DNA from: Theocolax elegans
Lineage: Eukaryota; Arthropoda; Insecta; Hymenoptera; Cerocephalidae
NCBI GenBank assembly: GCA_026168455.1
Contig: CM047426.1
Span: forward strand, 44,224,307-44,288,306
Direction: 5' to 3'
DNA: 64,000 nt
Both the position numbers and the translations under genes were made by a program. Position 1 is the first letter of the stretch, and each line of letters begins with the position of its first letter. Below the pieces are notes generated by a model. It was not told where the DNA came from. It ran no database searches and was given only the letters and a program-made list of their open reading frames with translations. Positions 42,199-55,796 of this stretch are shown here, in pieces.

Positions 42199-42740
42199 CA
42201 TGGACAAATCAACACAAATACAAAATTTCGGTACATGTTGTACCTAAGTGCAAACTGGCGAAAAAGCCATTCATTTTTCACCCCGATTACACTGGGTAGG
42301 AAAAAAGGCGGCCAGCGAGGAAGGTTTTCACCGAGAAGATGAGGGGTCATTTTACCGTCCAGGGGTATATACCCAAACTTTAAAGGTACAAAAAAGTAAC
42401 AAATGGACACAAACAAAACCTAAGGACAGGACGGACCCTAAATTAAGAACCATCATAGCTCGTCTTCCGGTGAGAACAACTCGTTCCACCAAACCAGCGG
42501 TGGAGGAATATGTGCCGGAACCTTTAGGTATATATATATATATATAGATTGAGATAGAGGTCTAATAAATGATGTCTATCAAATTATCTAATAAAAGAAA
42601 AAATATTTTTTTAGCAAAAGAGAGGAAAGGAGAATGGACGTCACTCCAAGAAAAATTTAATAAATTAATGGATGAGGCAGAAAAAGAAATAAATAAAAAG
42701 AAAAAAGAAATAGAACTTATAAAAAAAAATATACAGAAAT
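42199..42740 (+). other. Gypsy-2 3' region with short ORFs
   Basis: Three short frames: ATG 42199 (15 codons), 42248-42547 (polar, basic, no known domain) and 42571-42741 (about 56 codons, Lys/Glu-rich, helical: KLMDEAEKEINKKKKEIEL). No signal peptide or membrane segment, so not env. A TA run near 42528-42546 breaks the second frame. Functions unknown; possibly remnants of one accessory ORF. Confidence 0.45.
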
Positions 42741-42954
42741 AAATAAAACTAAAATGAAAACAAAGAAAAAAAATGTTATTATTTAGTAGTAATAGAAACC
42801 ACCTATAAGTAATTATGTATGGTTGAGACAGCTGTCTATTGTATGATAACTGTCAAATGATCAACATAATATTTATAAATTGTGTGAAGTAATAATAAAA
42901 TAATGATTATAATATATTAAATAATATTAAAATTTAGTTAAATTTAAATATTAT

Positions 42955-42968
42955 TTAAGGGGGGGTAA
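42955..42968 (+). promoter_or_regulatory. Gypsy-2 polypurine tract
   Basis: TAAGGGGGGGTAA directly precedes the 3' LTR start. Confidence 0.65.
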
Positions 42969-44219
42969 TGTGACGTATATAACTACATATAATTAAATTA
43001 TTTAATAAATACGTAATTTTATATAAAGAGGATATAGGGCATCAAAATAGATTTCTTAGAAAGACCAATGAACTATATATAAATGTAAATATCCACAAGA
43101 ATATTGTCAGCTGAAATGGACTAACATGTAAATTCCTAGAATTATAGCGCGTCACGATTTAAAGCGCAAATTTAGAAATATGAAAATGCAATTGCAGTTA
43201 TACTAAAAATAAATATTTTATAATTAAATAAATAATTAAATTGTAAATAGAATATTATTACATAATAAAATTAATGCAAATAATCAATTTAAAATGTATA
43301 AAAAAGAATTTGATTTTTAATTTTACGGCAAAACATAAATTAATTATAAAAATTATATGTTTATGCAAAATCAGTATGCGAAGATATTTGTACATTTAAA
43401 AATAATAGAAATTATAATATATTTAGTTTTGTAATTGTGTAATTTATGAGTAGAATAAAAAACGATTGTAAATAGAAAAAATGAATTTAAGATTATTTTT
43501 AAATGTAGAAATAAGTGAGGTTATAGAATTAATAAAAAAATTATAGAAATAAAAGTAATTACAAAAATGCATATGATATAAAAATAAATATGCAATTATT
43601 TCTTATAAATAATTAGAAATTTAGATAATATTATATGTATATAGAAACAAGAAAGAAAATATGATTTAAAATAAAAAATCAAAATACGAAGTTGATGTAA
43701 AATATAACGAAAAATAATTAAAAAGGATTTGTACTAATGAGGTAAAGATAGTATATAAAGGACGGAAATTTATATACAAGGATTCATTGATATATAAGCC
43801 TTTGTAGCATTAACATTAAAATTCATAGTTTTATTAGTACAAGTCCTTTTATTATAAGGATTTGTAATGAAATTAAATAAATAAATATTGTAAATATATA
43901 TATGAAAAATTTATAGTTATTCATTTAAGTATTATTAAATTACACACTACCGTTTCTATGGCCCAATGCGTGGTGATAGAAATGTGTATAATACATACAA
44001 AAGATACACTAATTAATACATTCAAATACACACTGCAGTTATAATAGCCAATGTGTGCTAATATAATGTGTCTCAATTTACACATAAAACCAGGATTAAC
44101 AAGTCTGCAACAAGATATAGATGCATAGATGGTTTCGTACCTAACTTACATCTAATCTAATAACAAGCAGCAAAAATCTATAGTAACGGTAAAACCCAAA
44201 GAAAGGTTGGCACGTCACA
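42969..44219 (+). repeat. Gypsy-2 3' LTR (1251 bp)
   Basis: Begins TGTGACGTATATAAC, ends CACGTCACA, then ACTT. It shows the empty site of the element inserted in the 5' LTR (ACGGCAAAACATAAA at about 43325). Confidence 0.93.
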
Positions 44220-44863
44220 ACTTTTTAAGTCCTGTGACTTAAAATATTGAAATAAAATATATTAAGAGAAATGGATCTACTCTACAGCAATTTAGAATAT
44301 GCGATTTTTCAAAATATATTTTTTGAGCTCTATGATCAGGCAGAAAATCGATTAATATATTTTAAATATTTTTAAAAACCTATATTATCGAATTATAACT
44401 CACATTAAGTATTTTCGAAAGGGATATATAGTTTAAGCGGGGAATGAAAAACACCTGTTTCTATTTTCCGCGATATAGTAATTTACGTATACGTGATTTT
44501 ACAAATCGTATTTCTCACGGAATCATAACTTACGAGGTTAATGTAGAGCTCACGGAAAGGTCGTCCGCGAGGTTGTATTTGATTCAAGATATTTTGTATG
44601 AAGGCGCATAAAAGAGCACAGTAGAAAGATTTTGTCATATTTTTAATGGGTTCTCCATACCTTACGCCATAAATCAAGAACACGAAAAAAGATTTTTGCG
44701 AAATTGTAGCTTATGCGAACAATGCGTAGAGTACGCGGAAAAGTTTTTGACCGAAGTGTAGCGTTAGTTTACTCTAAAACTTCTCTGAAAAATCGCACAG
44801 TTTGTGATTATGACAATGCACTTCATATAATAATAAGTATGATGAATTAGGATTGTTATTTAC
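44220..44863 (-). other. MULE last intron, right part; nothing recognised
   Basis: Unique AT-rich sequence between the Gypsy-2 LTR and exon 16. Confidence 0.55.
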
Positions 44864-47139
44864 CTGCTTCTTTCGCTTGCTTATTTAGCATTCGTCGCTG
44901 AGAACGCGAAGAATCAGCATTGCTATATGTATGTTGCAAACGTTTTAGTTTTCGTCTTAGTCGCCGCTTTTTATTTCGCTTTAATTGTCTAGACACTGTA
45001 AATAAAATTTGAATGTCACAGAAACTTTGTTTTTATTAAAATATAAAACTATTCATAGCTAAAGTATGTTTACATTTTCCGATGCGATTATTAGAATTCG
45101 ACAGGCTGCTACTTTCTACAGGACCTTTAAATTAAAAAGGTTATATTTAATAATATTCATTATATCAGTTTAATTACATGACAAGAATTATACAAAAATT
45201 AAGAATACCACTCTGGATTTCGACGTTTCTATTAATATTATCACTGCTATCCAATACTAATAAATGGTCAGATTCTACTAAACAAATAGTAAAATTATTT
45301 TTCGTTCGAAAGAAAACATATAATATATAGATATATTATAATAGATCACCATTAGCCTCATGATGTTGAGTTTCAATATCATTTTCCAAATCAGAAGTCG
45401 GTGTGGATCGATTTATCGATGGCTCGATTAAGTGTTCATCCGTGTCACTGTTAACTGAAATCATTAAGTAAAAATGTCATTACACCATTGAAGCTTATAG
45501 TCATTTTCTTGTTGAAGAAATAACAATTCAACCATTTTTTTCTGTCCAATGCCATTTTTCATCAGAGATATTGAAGAACAATTGTTAAAAATAATTTAAA
45601 TTAACTTAAATAATATACAAATTTTGAAAAAGTGTCTATTAAATACATAAATCTTATCTTTTTCCATATTTTTATATAAGAAAAAGGCTTGAAAATATCA
45701 GCTTGAATTATTATGTCTAACTGCACAGATTTAATACTGACGCTCATTTAATAAATCTCTTATTTCATCAAAAAGACGTCGTCTGATCAGTCTTTGCTCA
45801 TTTTGTTGAGTTTCACTCTCGTCCAAAATGTCAGACCTAGGTACCAAATTATCTTCGTTCTGCGGTATTTCGGTGTCAATTTGTAATAGAGTTTCTATTG
45901 GAGGTGAAGCAACTCTTTGTCCTACATCTCTTATATTTTGATCTACGTTTCGCCCACGCCCTCTATCTTGTCTTGATCCTCGACCACGACCTTGACGTCC
46001 TCGTCCACGACTTCGGCCACCTTTAGCTGATCTAGAACCTTGACGCATTTCTTCTGAAATTGTTTATAATAATTATTCTGCATAAAAATGATAGATCTAA
46101 TTGACGTAAAAAAATTTACCTATATGCCGCTGATTATTTGCTACACATAAACGACAAAAAAATTAATTATTAAAAGAAAATATTAAAGTTACCAAATGAA
46201 ATTTCTCACTTACAATCCTCAGAAATTGAATTTTCAAAAGTTCCACCTGTAAACCATATAGAAAGTGAAAAAGCATGAAAAACGACTTTGCGATTCTTTT
46301 TCCTACGCAAAACACGTGATTCTAGTATGCAAATGATGCGCACCTAAAAATCAGGCCTAAAAAATTGCGCGTCAAAAAGTCAAAATATTATACTACATTA
46401 CTAGTGTTAAACAGGTGATTGGCAAAAGCCTTGCATATTTTAATAATTAAGTAGAACATACAACATGTTTTACCGACTGTTTTCGGCGTGGAAAATGCAA
46501 TGTCAGCGAAGCTAGAAGTAGGAAAGGGCACGAAAGGTGCTTCTTATACTAATATTGTAGCATATTTACATATATTACCTCCTTCATTTGCTACAAATTC
46601 GTCAATGCCTAAAGCATGCAATGTATCTATGTGGATACTCGTATCATTTTCTGACCGGACTTCATAATCATCAGGATATTCAACTGTGAAAAAGTTACTA
46701 ATATAAATATCTTTAATCAGTTAAATATGTATTCAAGCAATATCCGATATAGTTACTTGTAGGAAGTAACTTGGATCTGCGTTGTCTGACAATCGTGTCC
46801 AAATAATCCTTAAAGGTAAGCTGAAAAATAATTTAAATTTAATTACAGTTTTTCATGACAAGAATGAAAAAATAAAAAAAAATAAAGATGTAAATGAGTG
46901 ATTTGAAAATAACTATAAGCTAGTAAGTCAAAATGAGTATTTATTGATTTTCCAGATTTTATCAAGTATTTTTAAATGCATTAAATTATAAGCAATTTAC
47001 CTGTTAAATCGTCTCTCATAACCCTGAACCTCTCTATCTTTATTGACTAAATCTCTGGGCCAATAATACCTTATCGTACCATGATAAATTAACGTTCGAT
47101 ATCGATTATTGAAAATTTTAGCCGTTTTATGTAATTTTT
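44864..47139 (-). CDS. MULE gene exons 7-16: post-catalytic, acidic, RG-rich and basic segments
   Basis: Predicted exons (minus strand): 47001-47139, 46757-46820, 46579-46683, 46214-46246, 46120-46140, 45742-46053, 45350-45454, 45209-45277, 45074-45124, 44864-44995. Each has GT-AG borders, and from exon 8 on all phases agree. Exons 7-9 give YHGTIRYYWPRDLVNKDREV and TFKDYLDTIVRQRRSKLL. Exon 12 encodes an RG/RGG-type run (GGRSRGRGRQGRGRGSRQ), which suggests nucleic-acid binding. Exon 16 is strongly basic (LKRNKKRRLRRKLKRLQ), a likely nuclear signal. The exon 7/8 join is off by one base, so a frameshift or a misplaced splice site exists there. If exon 12 is not spliced (donor GCGTCAGT), the protein stops at 45735 without the RING. 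Confidence 0.7.
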
Positions 47140-47208
47140 CTGTAAATTTTGCAAAATATACGTTATTGTTTATTTTAATGATTTATAATTTTAAAAGAAC
47201 TCACGTAC

Positions 47209-48154
47209 CTAACATAAGCCAAATGGGCTTTCGGTGTCCAATTTTGTTTTCCAGGTGTCGATTAAAGTTTTCTGAGATGTTATTAGTTTTTACTTCTCTT
47301 CGAAATACTGATATGACTGACGCAAGTGGTAACCACATTTTGCGCCAATAATTATAAAATTTTGTGCCATTTCGAATTCCCTTTTCCATAATTTTTTGTC
47401 CTAATATGGCCAAACTATCCTCCATCTTATAATCGGGTAGTAAAGATAAAACTAGCGCCAGTTCCAAAACTGTATCATTAGCTGCATCTTCGCTAATACC
47501 GCAGTCTTTTCGCCAATATCTTCTAACGGGCTATCAATAGAAATTGTTTTACATAATATATTTCTTAATAAAATATTGATTATAATATACCTGCATATAA
47601 TGAAATAGGCATCCTGACAATTGAGCATTCGGGAAAACTTGCCGAACAGCTCCTAGTATAGCAGACTCAAAATCCACAACAATACGTTTAATATTATTTT
47701 TTAATTCTGGAATCATATTGCAGATGAACTCAAAGAGAGCTATGTACATATATTTAGACATCCTATCCGTCAAAGCATATATAGCAGGAAATCCCTTGAA
47801 TAATCAAGTTATATTATAGTTAAGGGAAAATAAAATATACGTAGCAATTAAATGCAACTTACTACAAGTAATCGCGCAAAATGAATCACAAATAGTTGTT
47901 TAATATCAGTAGGCTGAGCTGGTCTTGCCTGGAAGTATAGTAAGATTTTAAAAGTGTTATATACAATTAAAATTACACGTGATTCATCCGACAGTAAGAT
48001 GTTAAGATTTTAAATTAAGATTTTAAAGCTAAAAAATTATATTTTTGAAAAATAATATAATATACATAAAACTTACATTGAATGTCCCATCCATAAATAA
48101 AACCGAACATTCCTTCAAAGGTTGTAACATTTCGTTGTGCACAAATATTATCGC
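47209..48154 (-). CDS. MULE gene exons 3b-6: DDE transposase core
   Basis: Exons 48077-48154, 47863-47928, 47591-47794, 47209-47530, all joined in phase. SVLFMDGTFN holds the first Asp; RIVVDFESAILGAVRQVF the second Asp, followed by GCLFHYMQ, the C-x3-H motif typical of MULEs; TNNISENFNRHL matches the conserved TNN-x2-E block. This core cuts and joins the transposon ends in the nucleus. The first exon is broken at 48154 by the TA element and continues at 57674. Confidence 0.85.
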
Positions 48155-48626
48155 TACCCTGTTGAAAAAACCTCATATAAAACTATAAAAAAAAATTTTT
48201 TATCGTACTTCATGTGGCTTTTGCACCCGGAGTTTGCGATAGAATGCTATACACTATTTAATACGAATCGGAAAGAATAAGCTTATAACTATAGGCTTCA
48301 TAATGAACACCTCATAAAATGCGATAAAAATAAATTTGTTTATAAGGTTTTATAAGAATAAACGTGTAACATAAAAGAGCATAAAATAGTTTATCGGAGT
48401 ATATCGGGTACACATTTACATTTAAATATTTTGTATTTATATTTACCGGGCATTATAAGGATTTGCCATCTTACACGTACTTATATATCAATGCTTTTTC
48501 AATCTAAAGCTTATAGTATTTTATAATGAAAAACCCGAACATGAATGAATTATCTATAGTTCTATTTCAGGTAATACAAAATGATATATTCTTAACAAGT
48601 GGATTTCTATCGGGATTTTAACAGTT

Positions 48627-50152
48627 GAGGGGCCGGAAACGAAAAGGGCGCGTGAGCCGAAAATCCTGGATAAGTATTGTCCACGGAGTCGATTTTTCAC
48701 GTCAATAAAATTAAATTTTTTTCTTTTGGGTTTTGTAGAGGACATAATTCCACACATTTTTTGTATTTAAACAATATTAAAAATATTTTTTGTTTTCGAG
48801 TTATTACCGAAAAACGCGATTTTTGCGATAATTATTTTTTAATACGTTTTTCACTTCAACTCGCCACCATTTTCTTTCTCTTCAATATTTTGTTCTGAAA
48901 TTTTTATAGAAGTTTCTCCTAAGATATCCGCGAGTAATAGACTTGATAAAAAGTCTTAATATTGTTTAGAAAAAATGTGATGATTTTTTAAAAAGAAAAA
49001 ATGAAATTTATGTATGTTTACCTTCAGCGAGAAAAGTTGAGTGACGAAGTTTTAAATTTCGGGATTGTAATAATCGGATATTAAAACTAAATAGTTAAGG
49101 AAGTTTTTTGGAAATTTTCAGACTTACAAGTATTAAGGAAGCTGAATAATCGCGATTTTTCCATAAGCTCGGAACCGCGCGCCATGCCTCTAACTGAGCC
49201 GCCCGGGCGTTCGACTCGCTCTCCACATTTTTTAATCTACAATCTTTCACGCTAACACATCATTTATAATTTTTATGTACATTTTCAAGTGCACAATGAC
49301 TTAAAAGAAGCAAATATTATATTTAAAATACAGTTAATCCTTCGAATTTTCTTTTTTATACTGACAAACAACGAATACTTATGGTTTCTTATTATCGCTA
49401 ATTTTCGATAAATTTTTATATACTTTATATAATTTTATCTTTTGCCTAACATAAATCAAATGGACACTCCTTCAAATAATGGTGTTTAAGTACCAGTAAA
49501 CCGAGTTTCTTCAATGATAATATCTTCACATAAAAAAAAATAAGAGAGATAAATAAGAGAGCGAGTCGAACGTCCGGGCGGCTCAGTTAGAGGCATGGTG
49601 CGCGGTTACGAGCTTATGGAAAAATCGCTATTATTCAGCTTCCTTAATACTTGTAAGTCTGAAAATTTCCAAAAAACTTCCTTAACTATTTAGTTTTAAT
49701 ATCCGATTATTACAATCCCGAAATTTAAAACTTCGTCACTCAACTTTTCTCGCTGAAGGTAAACGTACATAAATTTCATTTTTTCTTTTTAAAAATCATC
49801 ACATTTTTTCTAATCAATATTAAGACTTTTTATCAAGTCTATTACTCGCGGATATCTTAGGAGAAACTTCTATAAAAATTTCAGAACAAAATATTCAATA
49901 GAAAGAAAATGGTGGCGAGTTGAAGTGAAAAACGTATTAAAAAATAATTATCGCAAAAATCGCGTTTTTCGGTTATAACTCGAAAACAAAAAATATTTTT
50001 AATATTGTTTAAATACAAAAAATGTGTGGAATTATGTCCTCTACAAAACCCAAAAGAAAAAAATTTAATTTTATTGACGTGAAAAATCGACTCCGTGGAC
50101 AATACTTATCCAGGATTTTCGGCTCACGCGCCCTTTTCGTTTCCGGCCCCTC
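48627..50152. mobile_element. 1526-bp foldback element, 4-bp AGTT duplication
   Basis: Arms of about 600 bp (48627-49230, 49545-50152) are inverted copies, starting GAGGGGCCGGAAACGAAAAG. AGTT flanks both sides. The identical 67-73-codon ORFs on its two arms are not genes. Confidence 0.87.
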
Positions 50153-50745
50153 AGTTATTGTCTTATAGAGCATACAAAAATATAAGGTTAAATAGGGCGT
50201 TTCACAATAACGCCAAGTAACGGCTATATGACCTTACCAGCATATTTCAATACTATATAACAACTTACCTGGTACCTTTATAGGGATTTATGACGATCGA
50301 CGCATGAAATGGGCGGCTTGCCTAACGCATCGTACCTGGCTTTGTCAGTCAAAAAGTAACCGCTATTGAATCGCTTATCGCATTTTATGAGGTATTGCTG
50401 TATTTACTATTTACAACGAATAGGCATGTCTCTGCATTACAAATAATTAAAGATTTTTCATGATTGCAATTTATCGGGTTGAATAGTACATTTCACTATA
50501 AAGTCGAGCATTATTTATCCGAATCTACCGGTATATTCTAATATTGTCAAGCAACCTATGTGGTTCGTTTATCATGATTGCAATTTATCGGGTTGAATAG
50601 TACATTTCACTATAAAGTCGAGCATTATTTATCCGAATCTACCGGTATATTCTAATATTGTCAAGCAACCTATGTGGTTCGTTTATAGGGTTTAATCAGT
50701 ATTGTCACATAAATCAGCGGTTTGATTACAGGATCTTATCGGTTA

Positions 50746-51722
50746 CGCCCACGTAAAAAAAATTTATAAAGTTTTTATAAAAATTGTATAAAATGGATTG
50801 TATTCAATTTGTATAAAAAATGGTCTTATAGAAACTTTATAAAATTTTTATAAAAAGATTGGCTTTCATAAAAAATATATTTTTATTAAATTTTTAAATA
50901 AATACCACGCTTTAAAGCACATTTTAAAGGAATTTACATACAAAAACGCGGTCACTTTAGGCTCAATATAAATTGAAACATTTTAAAATAGAAAAAGATA
51001 AATAATAAATTAATTAAAAACGTTCGAGATAAGTTTTAAAATTTTTTTACGGTATTTTATAGTGTGGGAAAAGTTTGTGAACTTTGGGAAACGTATTGCG
51101 CAACTTGGGAAAAGTTTGTGAAAATTGGGAAAAATTTTGCAAAACTTAAATCTTAAAGTTTTGGGAATAAACATATATAACCTTAAAAACAGGACTGCAA
51201 AATTCATCAGCTGGTAGCGGTGGCGATGGGTAACTCGTACCGACGCTTCTACGCACGGAGAAGCTGTTGATCGTACCTTTAAAATCGTCTAACCTGCAAC
51301 AAAACTATTACAAAAACACAAAGTATCTAATGTACTCAATCGCTAAGTTTTTAAAAATCAAGAGAAAGGAGGACTTATCTGATCAAAAGTGTAGACGGAG
51401 TTGAATCTTCAGGTCTCAATATTCCGGCTCTCCCCTCACCGAGACTGAATTTTAAATTCTCAAAATCGATAATATTCCATGCTGTCAATTGACGCACCAC
51501 ATATATCTAGGTTAAAAGTACGACTTCCGCGACGAATTTAGTGGTAAACTGCTTGTTTAAGTAAAATACGACGGCAAACGTTTCGCGCTGCACGAAGCTC
51601 ACGGGAATAAGACATCAAACTGAAGTTGGTTAGATGTCAAACTGAAGTTGGCTTTTTTCTCTATCGTAAATTCATTTTATACAATTTTTATAAAAACTTT
51701 ATAAATTTTTTTCACGTGGGCG
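50746..51722. mobile_element. 977-bp TIR element (CGCCCACGT...)
   Basis: About 50-bp inverted ends: CGCCCACGT, A-run, TTTATAAAGTTTTTATAAAA and its complement at 51673-51722. Interior AT-rich, no gene. TSD not clear. Confidence 0.7.
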
Positions 51723-51923
51723 CCTGTCGTTGAATCGTTTATCGTATTTTATATGAGGTATTGCTGTATTTTCTATTTACAACGAATAGGCATGTATCTG
51801 GATTTCAAATAATTAATGATTTTTCATGATTGCAATTTATCGGGTTGAATAGGACATTTCACTATAAAGTCGAGCATTATTTATCCGAATCTACCGGTAT
51901 ATTCTAATATTGTCAAACAACCT

Positions 51924-53331
51924 TGTGACATTGTAGTTATACTACATGTCACTTAGAAATAAACTAGCGAGACAAGGTATTGTATAGCACCTGTCAAGCT
52001 TACTATGCGAAGTAAGCGTGCTATACATACCAATTAAGTCCTATTAGACACACATATGCGAATGTGTGCAACCGATATAGGCTTACAATGCGTAGTAAGC
52101 AGCAGAACCCGAAGCAAAGGAGATGCGACTCCTGACTGCGCACAATGGCACACACACACACACTGCTCCGTTGATCCAGCATCCTTATGTCTTCTCCAGC
52201 ACCAGTAAGGACCCGTATCATATCCCCAGGTCCCATCCAGCCTTGATTGCCCTCTCCAGCACCCAAGAGAAGCCTCCGAGGTTGAGCAGCCCAGGTAAAG
52301 ACTCCAGGCCTTGGAATGAGGTAGCGCCCTTGCGCTCAAGCCATGGTGTACTGCCAATTAGAGTACCTGAAACGGTAATCAATTAATAAGTTGGTCGACT
52401 ACTAAGGAACGAGGATGGAGAAGCTATAACCAGGCATAGCTTCTCCCAGGTATGTCAATAGGACCAACAGGAAAGGAGATGACATGTCTAGTTGAGGTTA
52501 TGGCAGACACAAATAAACATCTAGATAGAGCCCGAGGAAAGTAGGTAAATTACCTTGGCGGCACTCCATAGGACGACGACGATTCACCGCTGCCTGGCTC
52601 CGCTCACTGAGGGCTGTTATGAGACGCCGATGTGCTCCAGCTGTCCGGACACTCCGAGCCGAAGATCCCGTATTGATAACATACGGCACCTGCAATAAAG
52701 AAACTCGAGGGGCTCGGATTAGCTTAACATCGAGGTACTATGGAACGATTTAAACGCTTACCTCGCAGATAGTAATCTCAGCAGGGCTGCAGTTACTCAA
52801 TCGCCATCCAGCACCACGAAGTCAACGTCGTCGACGACATCTCCGTCGAGGCAGCGAAATCACGGCCCGAGCGGCCAGTACGAACTGAGCCGAGCGCGCA
52901 CGACTCGAGACGCGAGAGTAGGCGCGCCTGCGCAATACGCCGAGGGAAAACTCTCTCGCTTCGTGCGTGCCGATACTCCTCAGACTGCGACCGACCACCG
53001 ATTGTGCGACACGCCATATCGCTATTTTAAATAACTACGTGTGTGTCCGAGGACCCAGAAGACGAGCGTCCAGGTGAGCCGTGCTCCTTCCTCCCAAGTC
53101 CAGCTTCCTTTAAGTGTGTGTGCGCGACGCGTGGTTAGGTGCGGGACGGCCCGCAATCGCGCGAACGCGAGCGACCGCGGCCAACGTGACTGGCAATTTT
53201 GAACGGCAAAGCCGCTGCTTTGCCGTGTATTACTCCTGAGCACCTTGAGTGCAATAAACCTGCAATCGTTTTATTTGTTCTTTTTTGTATTATTTCGTGA
53301 CTCCACCCTAATCCCCAGTGGACACGTCACA
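51924..53331 (+). repeat. Solo LTR (1408 bp) of a third gypsy-like family
   Basis: Begins TGTGACATTG, ends GGACACGTCACA, with ACCT on both sides (51920-51923, 53332-53335). The undisrupted duplicate at ~50551 (AAGCAACCTATGTGG) is the empty site. It ends in CCCCAGTG-like sequence as Gypsy-1 does, so the families may be related. ORFs inside are not genes. Confidence 0.88.
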
Positions 53332-53400
53332 ACCTATGTGGTTCGTTTATAGGGTTTAATCAGTATTGTCACATAAATGAGCGGTTTAGTATTACAATAA

Positions 53401-54849
53401 ACACGGAATAATCGATTACATTTTTGGCGCGAAATTTGTATTTCTCAAGTGGCTTTGGTGTTACTAAGAACACATAGAAATATTGGACAATTGAAATATT
53501 TTTTCTAAAAATAGATTAATATGTTTTCATATTAGAAAAATAATAAAGTATAAACTTTATTACAAGAGAATGCTAACTAAAGAATACATACGAATTCCGT
53601 AAAAAATTCTGAATTATTTTAAATGTTAACATGAATCATCGAATCATATAAAAGATTAACAAAATTGGATTACTTTATTGAAAATTAAATTTAATATTTC
53701 TTTCCCTAGCGGAAATAATCATATGCGAATAATGTTTATATAAATACTTAATAAAAGTTATTAGCTTTTATTAGATTTTCATAACACTTTATAAAGTGCG
53801 GATTTTGGACTGTAGTAATAGTTTAAAAAATTTGGTGAAGTTTATAAGATTTTTTTAGTTGTTTTTAAAATTTCGTAAATATTTCTAAGCTTTATTAGGT
53901 TTTATTAGATTTTTGTATTTCGAAAATATCGTGAAAAACGATAAAATGACACTAATAGTAACTGTTGCATTTTCCTATATTTAACTGTTTTTAGCTGTTT
54001 CTAAGTGATGTATGCAAAAAAACTAAAGCTATTAATAAAAGATTGCTATTGGTAAATATTCATAAAAATTCTAAATACTTATTTACTGTATATAATAATT
54101 TAAAAAAGTTATTAGTAGTTATTAGCTTTTTTAAACTCGCACATTTCTTTTACTTTTGAAAAAAACCTAAAAGCTATTAAAATCTAGCAAAAGCTAAGAA
54201 GAGCTAATAAAAGTTATAAATTCTAACTAACTATTAACAGAGTCCAAAATCTACATATTATAAATTGATTATAAAATTAATTAGCTTTTCTTAGCTCTTT
54301 CTGGGAAAATAAATTTCCGTCTGGGTTCGTGTTTATTACTAGCTCACTGTAGAAAACCACTATCTTTACTTTCATGAAGAATAACATTGAAAAATATTTA
54401 TAATTAAAGGGAACAAAATTGAGAATACCTGCAAGTGTCACTCGAGTCTGACAGTTATTTCTATAACCATTACTAAAGTAGTTAAATATATAGGAATATT
54501 GAATATTGAGATATTTGTTCTAAAAGTTCTGTTAATATTTTTTTTATTTTTAAAAAATAATGAAGAATAAACTCTTATACAAGAGTATACTAATGAAAGA
54601 ATAAATATAAGTGCCGTTACACATTTTGAATTATTTTACAAAGTTTACTTGAATCAGTGAATCGTATAAGAATTATTATATTGGATAAGTTTATATAAAA
54701 TAAATTTAATAATTCTTTGATTTTCATTAGTAGCTTTATAATAGAAAACTTTTACCTTTACTTGCATGAAGATTAACAATAAAAAATATTTATAACTAAA
54801 TAATTCAAGATTAAGATTACACGCAACTGTATCAGATATATATATATAT
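53401..54849. other. AT-rich part of the TA element, no gene
   Basis: Repeats of TTATTAGCTTTT in both directions around 53755-54300 suggest an old inverted element. Confidence 0.5.
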
Positions 54850-55796
54850 GGGCTATTTCACGTCAAGTGGTACGATGAAAATTTTAAATCGCTCCAAAAT
54901 TTGAAAACAGGCTAGAAATATCTTCCAGAAGATAGAAAAAAATTTTTAGGTGTTAAAAATAATTTGCCTAAGAGTTATTCCACCATGAAAAATGGAAATT
55001 TTTCAATTTTTTGGAAAAATTTCCATTTTCAAAGCCATTTATCACAAAATCTATTGATTTTTTTGAAAAAACATTACAAACAACTTTTGTTCAAAATAAT
55101 CTTTAGAACTTATTTACCTGGGTTACAATTCTTAATTTTAAAATCTCGAAGAGATAGAACGCCCGGAAATATTGAATATCAAAAAAGGCGACCACGCCAC
55201 AATCGATTTTGATCTAACACCGCTCAAAAGATCACATTTTTCGAGAGCTGTCGAATGGCGGTGGTTAGATTATTGGCCAAGACCGCTGCTGTAAGTTATA
55301 CCCCATAAACCTCATAAAATCACTAATTTTCATGTATTTTAGGGCATAACTTACACCAGCGGTCTTGGCCAATAATCTAACCACCGCCATTCGAAAGCTC
55401 TCGAAAAATGTGATCTTTTGAGCGGTGTTAGATCAAAATCGATTGTGGCGTGGTCGCCTTTTTTTGATATTCAATATTTCCGGGCGTTCTATCTCTTAGA
55501 GATTTTAAAATTAAGAATTGTAACCCAGGTAGATAAGTTCTAAAGATTATTTTGAACCAAAGTTGTTTTTAATGTTTTTTCAAAAAAATCAATAGATTTT
55601 GAGATAAATGGCTTTGAAAATAGAAATTTTTCTAAAAAATTGAAAAATTTCCATTTTTTATGGTGGAATAACTCTCAGGCAAATTATTTTTAACACTTAA
55701 AAATTTTTTTCTATCTTCTGAAAGATATTTCCAGCCTGTTTTCAAATTTTGGAGCGATTTAAAATTTTCATCGTACCACTTGACGTGAAATAGCCC
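54850..55796. mobile_element. 947-bp foldback element
   Basis: Arms of about 440 bp, starting GGGCTATTTCACGTCAAGTG on each strand, with a short centre near 55310-55330. Flanked by TATATAT-rich DNA, so the TSD (perhaps TA) cannot be fixed. Confidence 0.83.

Larger units (their letters stand above)
14708..44219 (+). mobile_element. Gypsy-2: Ty3/gypsy LTR retrotransposon, host of the Polinton
   Basis: Near-identical LTRs (TGTGACG...CGTCACA) lie at 14708 and 42969. ACTT flanks both sides (14704-14707 and 44220-44223), a 4-bp TSD. Internal order: PBS, ORF0, gag, -1 frameshift site, PR, RT, RNase H, integrase, 3' ORFs, PPT. Three later insertions interrupt it (15071-16924, 17926-18601, 21882-39043). 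Without them it would be about 9.8 kb. The element lies in the last intron of the MULE gene. Very AT-rich coding sequence distinguishes it from Gypsy-1. Confidence 0.93.
50355..53400 (+). repeat. Direct duplication of a ~390-bp segment, each copy later disrupted
   Basis: TTGAATCGCTTATCGC...ATAAATCAGCGGTTTG (50361-50731) recurs from 51734, split by the solo LTR and resuming at 53332 (to ~53386). Inside the first copy a 114-bp unit (50458-50571) is doubled (50572-50685). Confidence 0.75.

Noticed and set aside
42248..42547. Possible env gene of Gypsy-2
   Set aside because: No signal peptide, membrane segment or furin-type site; short and polar.
48554..48898. Pair of ORFs identical to those at 49881-50102
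   Set aside because: They are the two arms of the foldback element.
52021..53243. Five ORFs of 65-107 codons in both directions
   Set aside because: All lie in a solo LTR bounded by TSDs; no domains.
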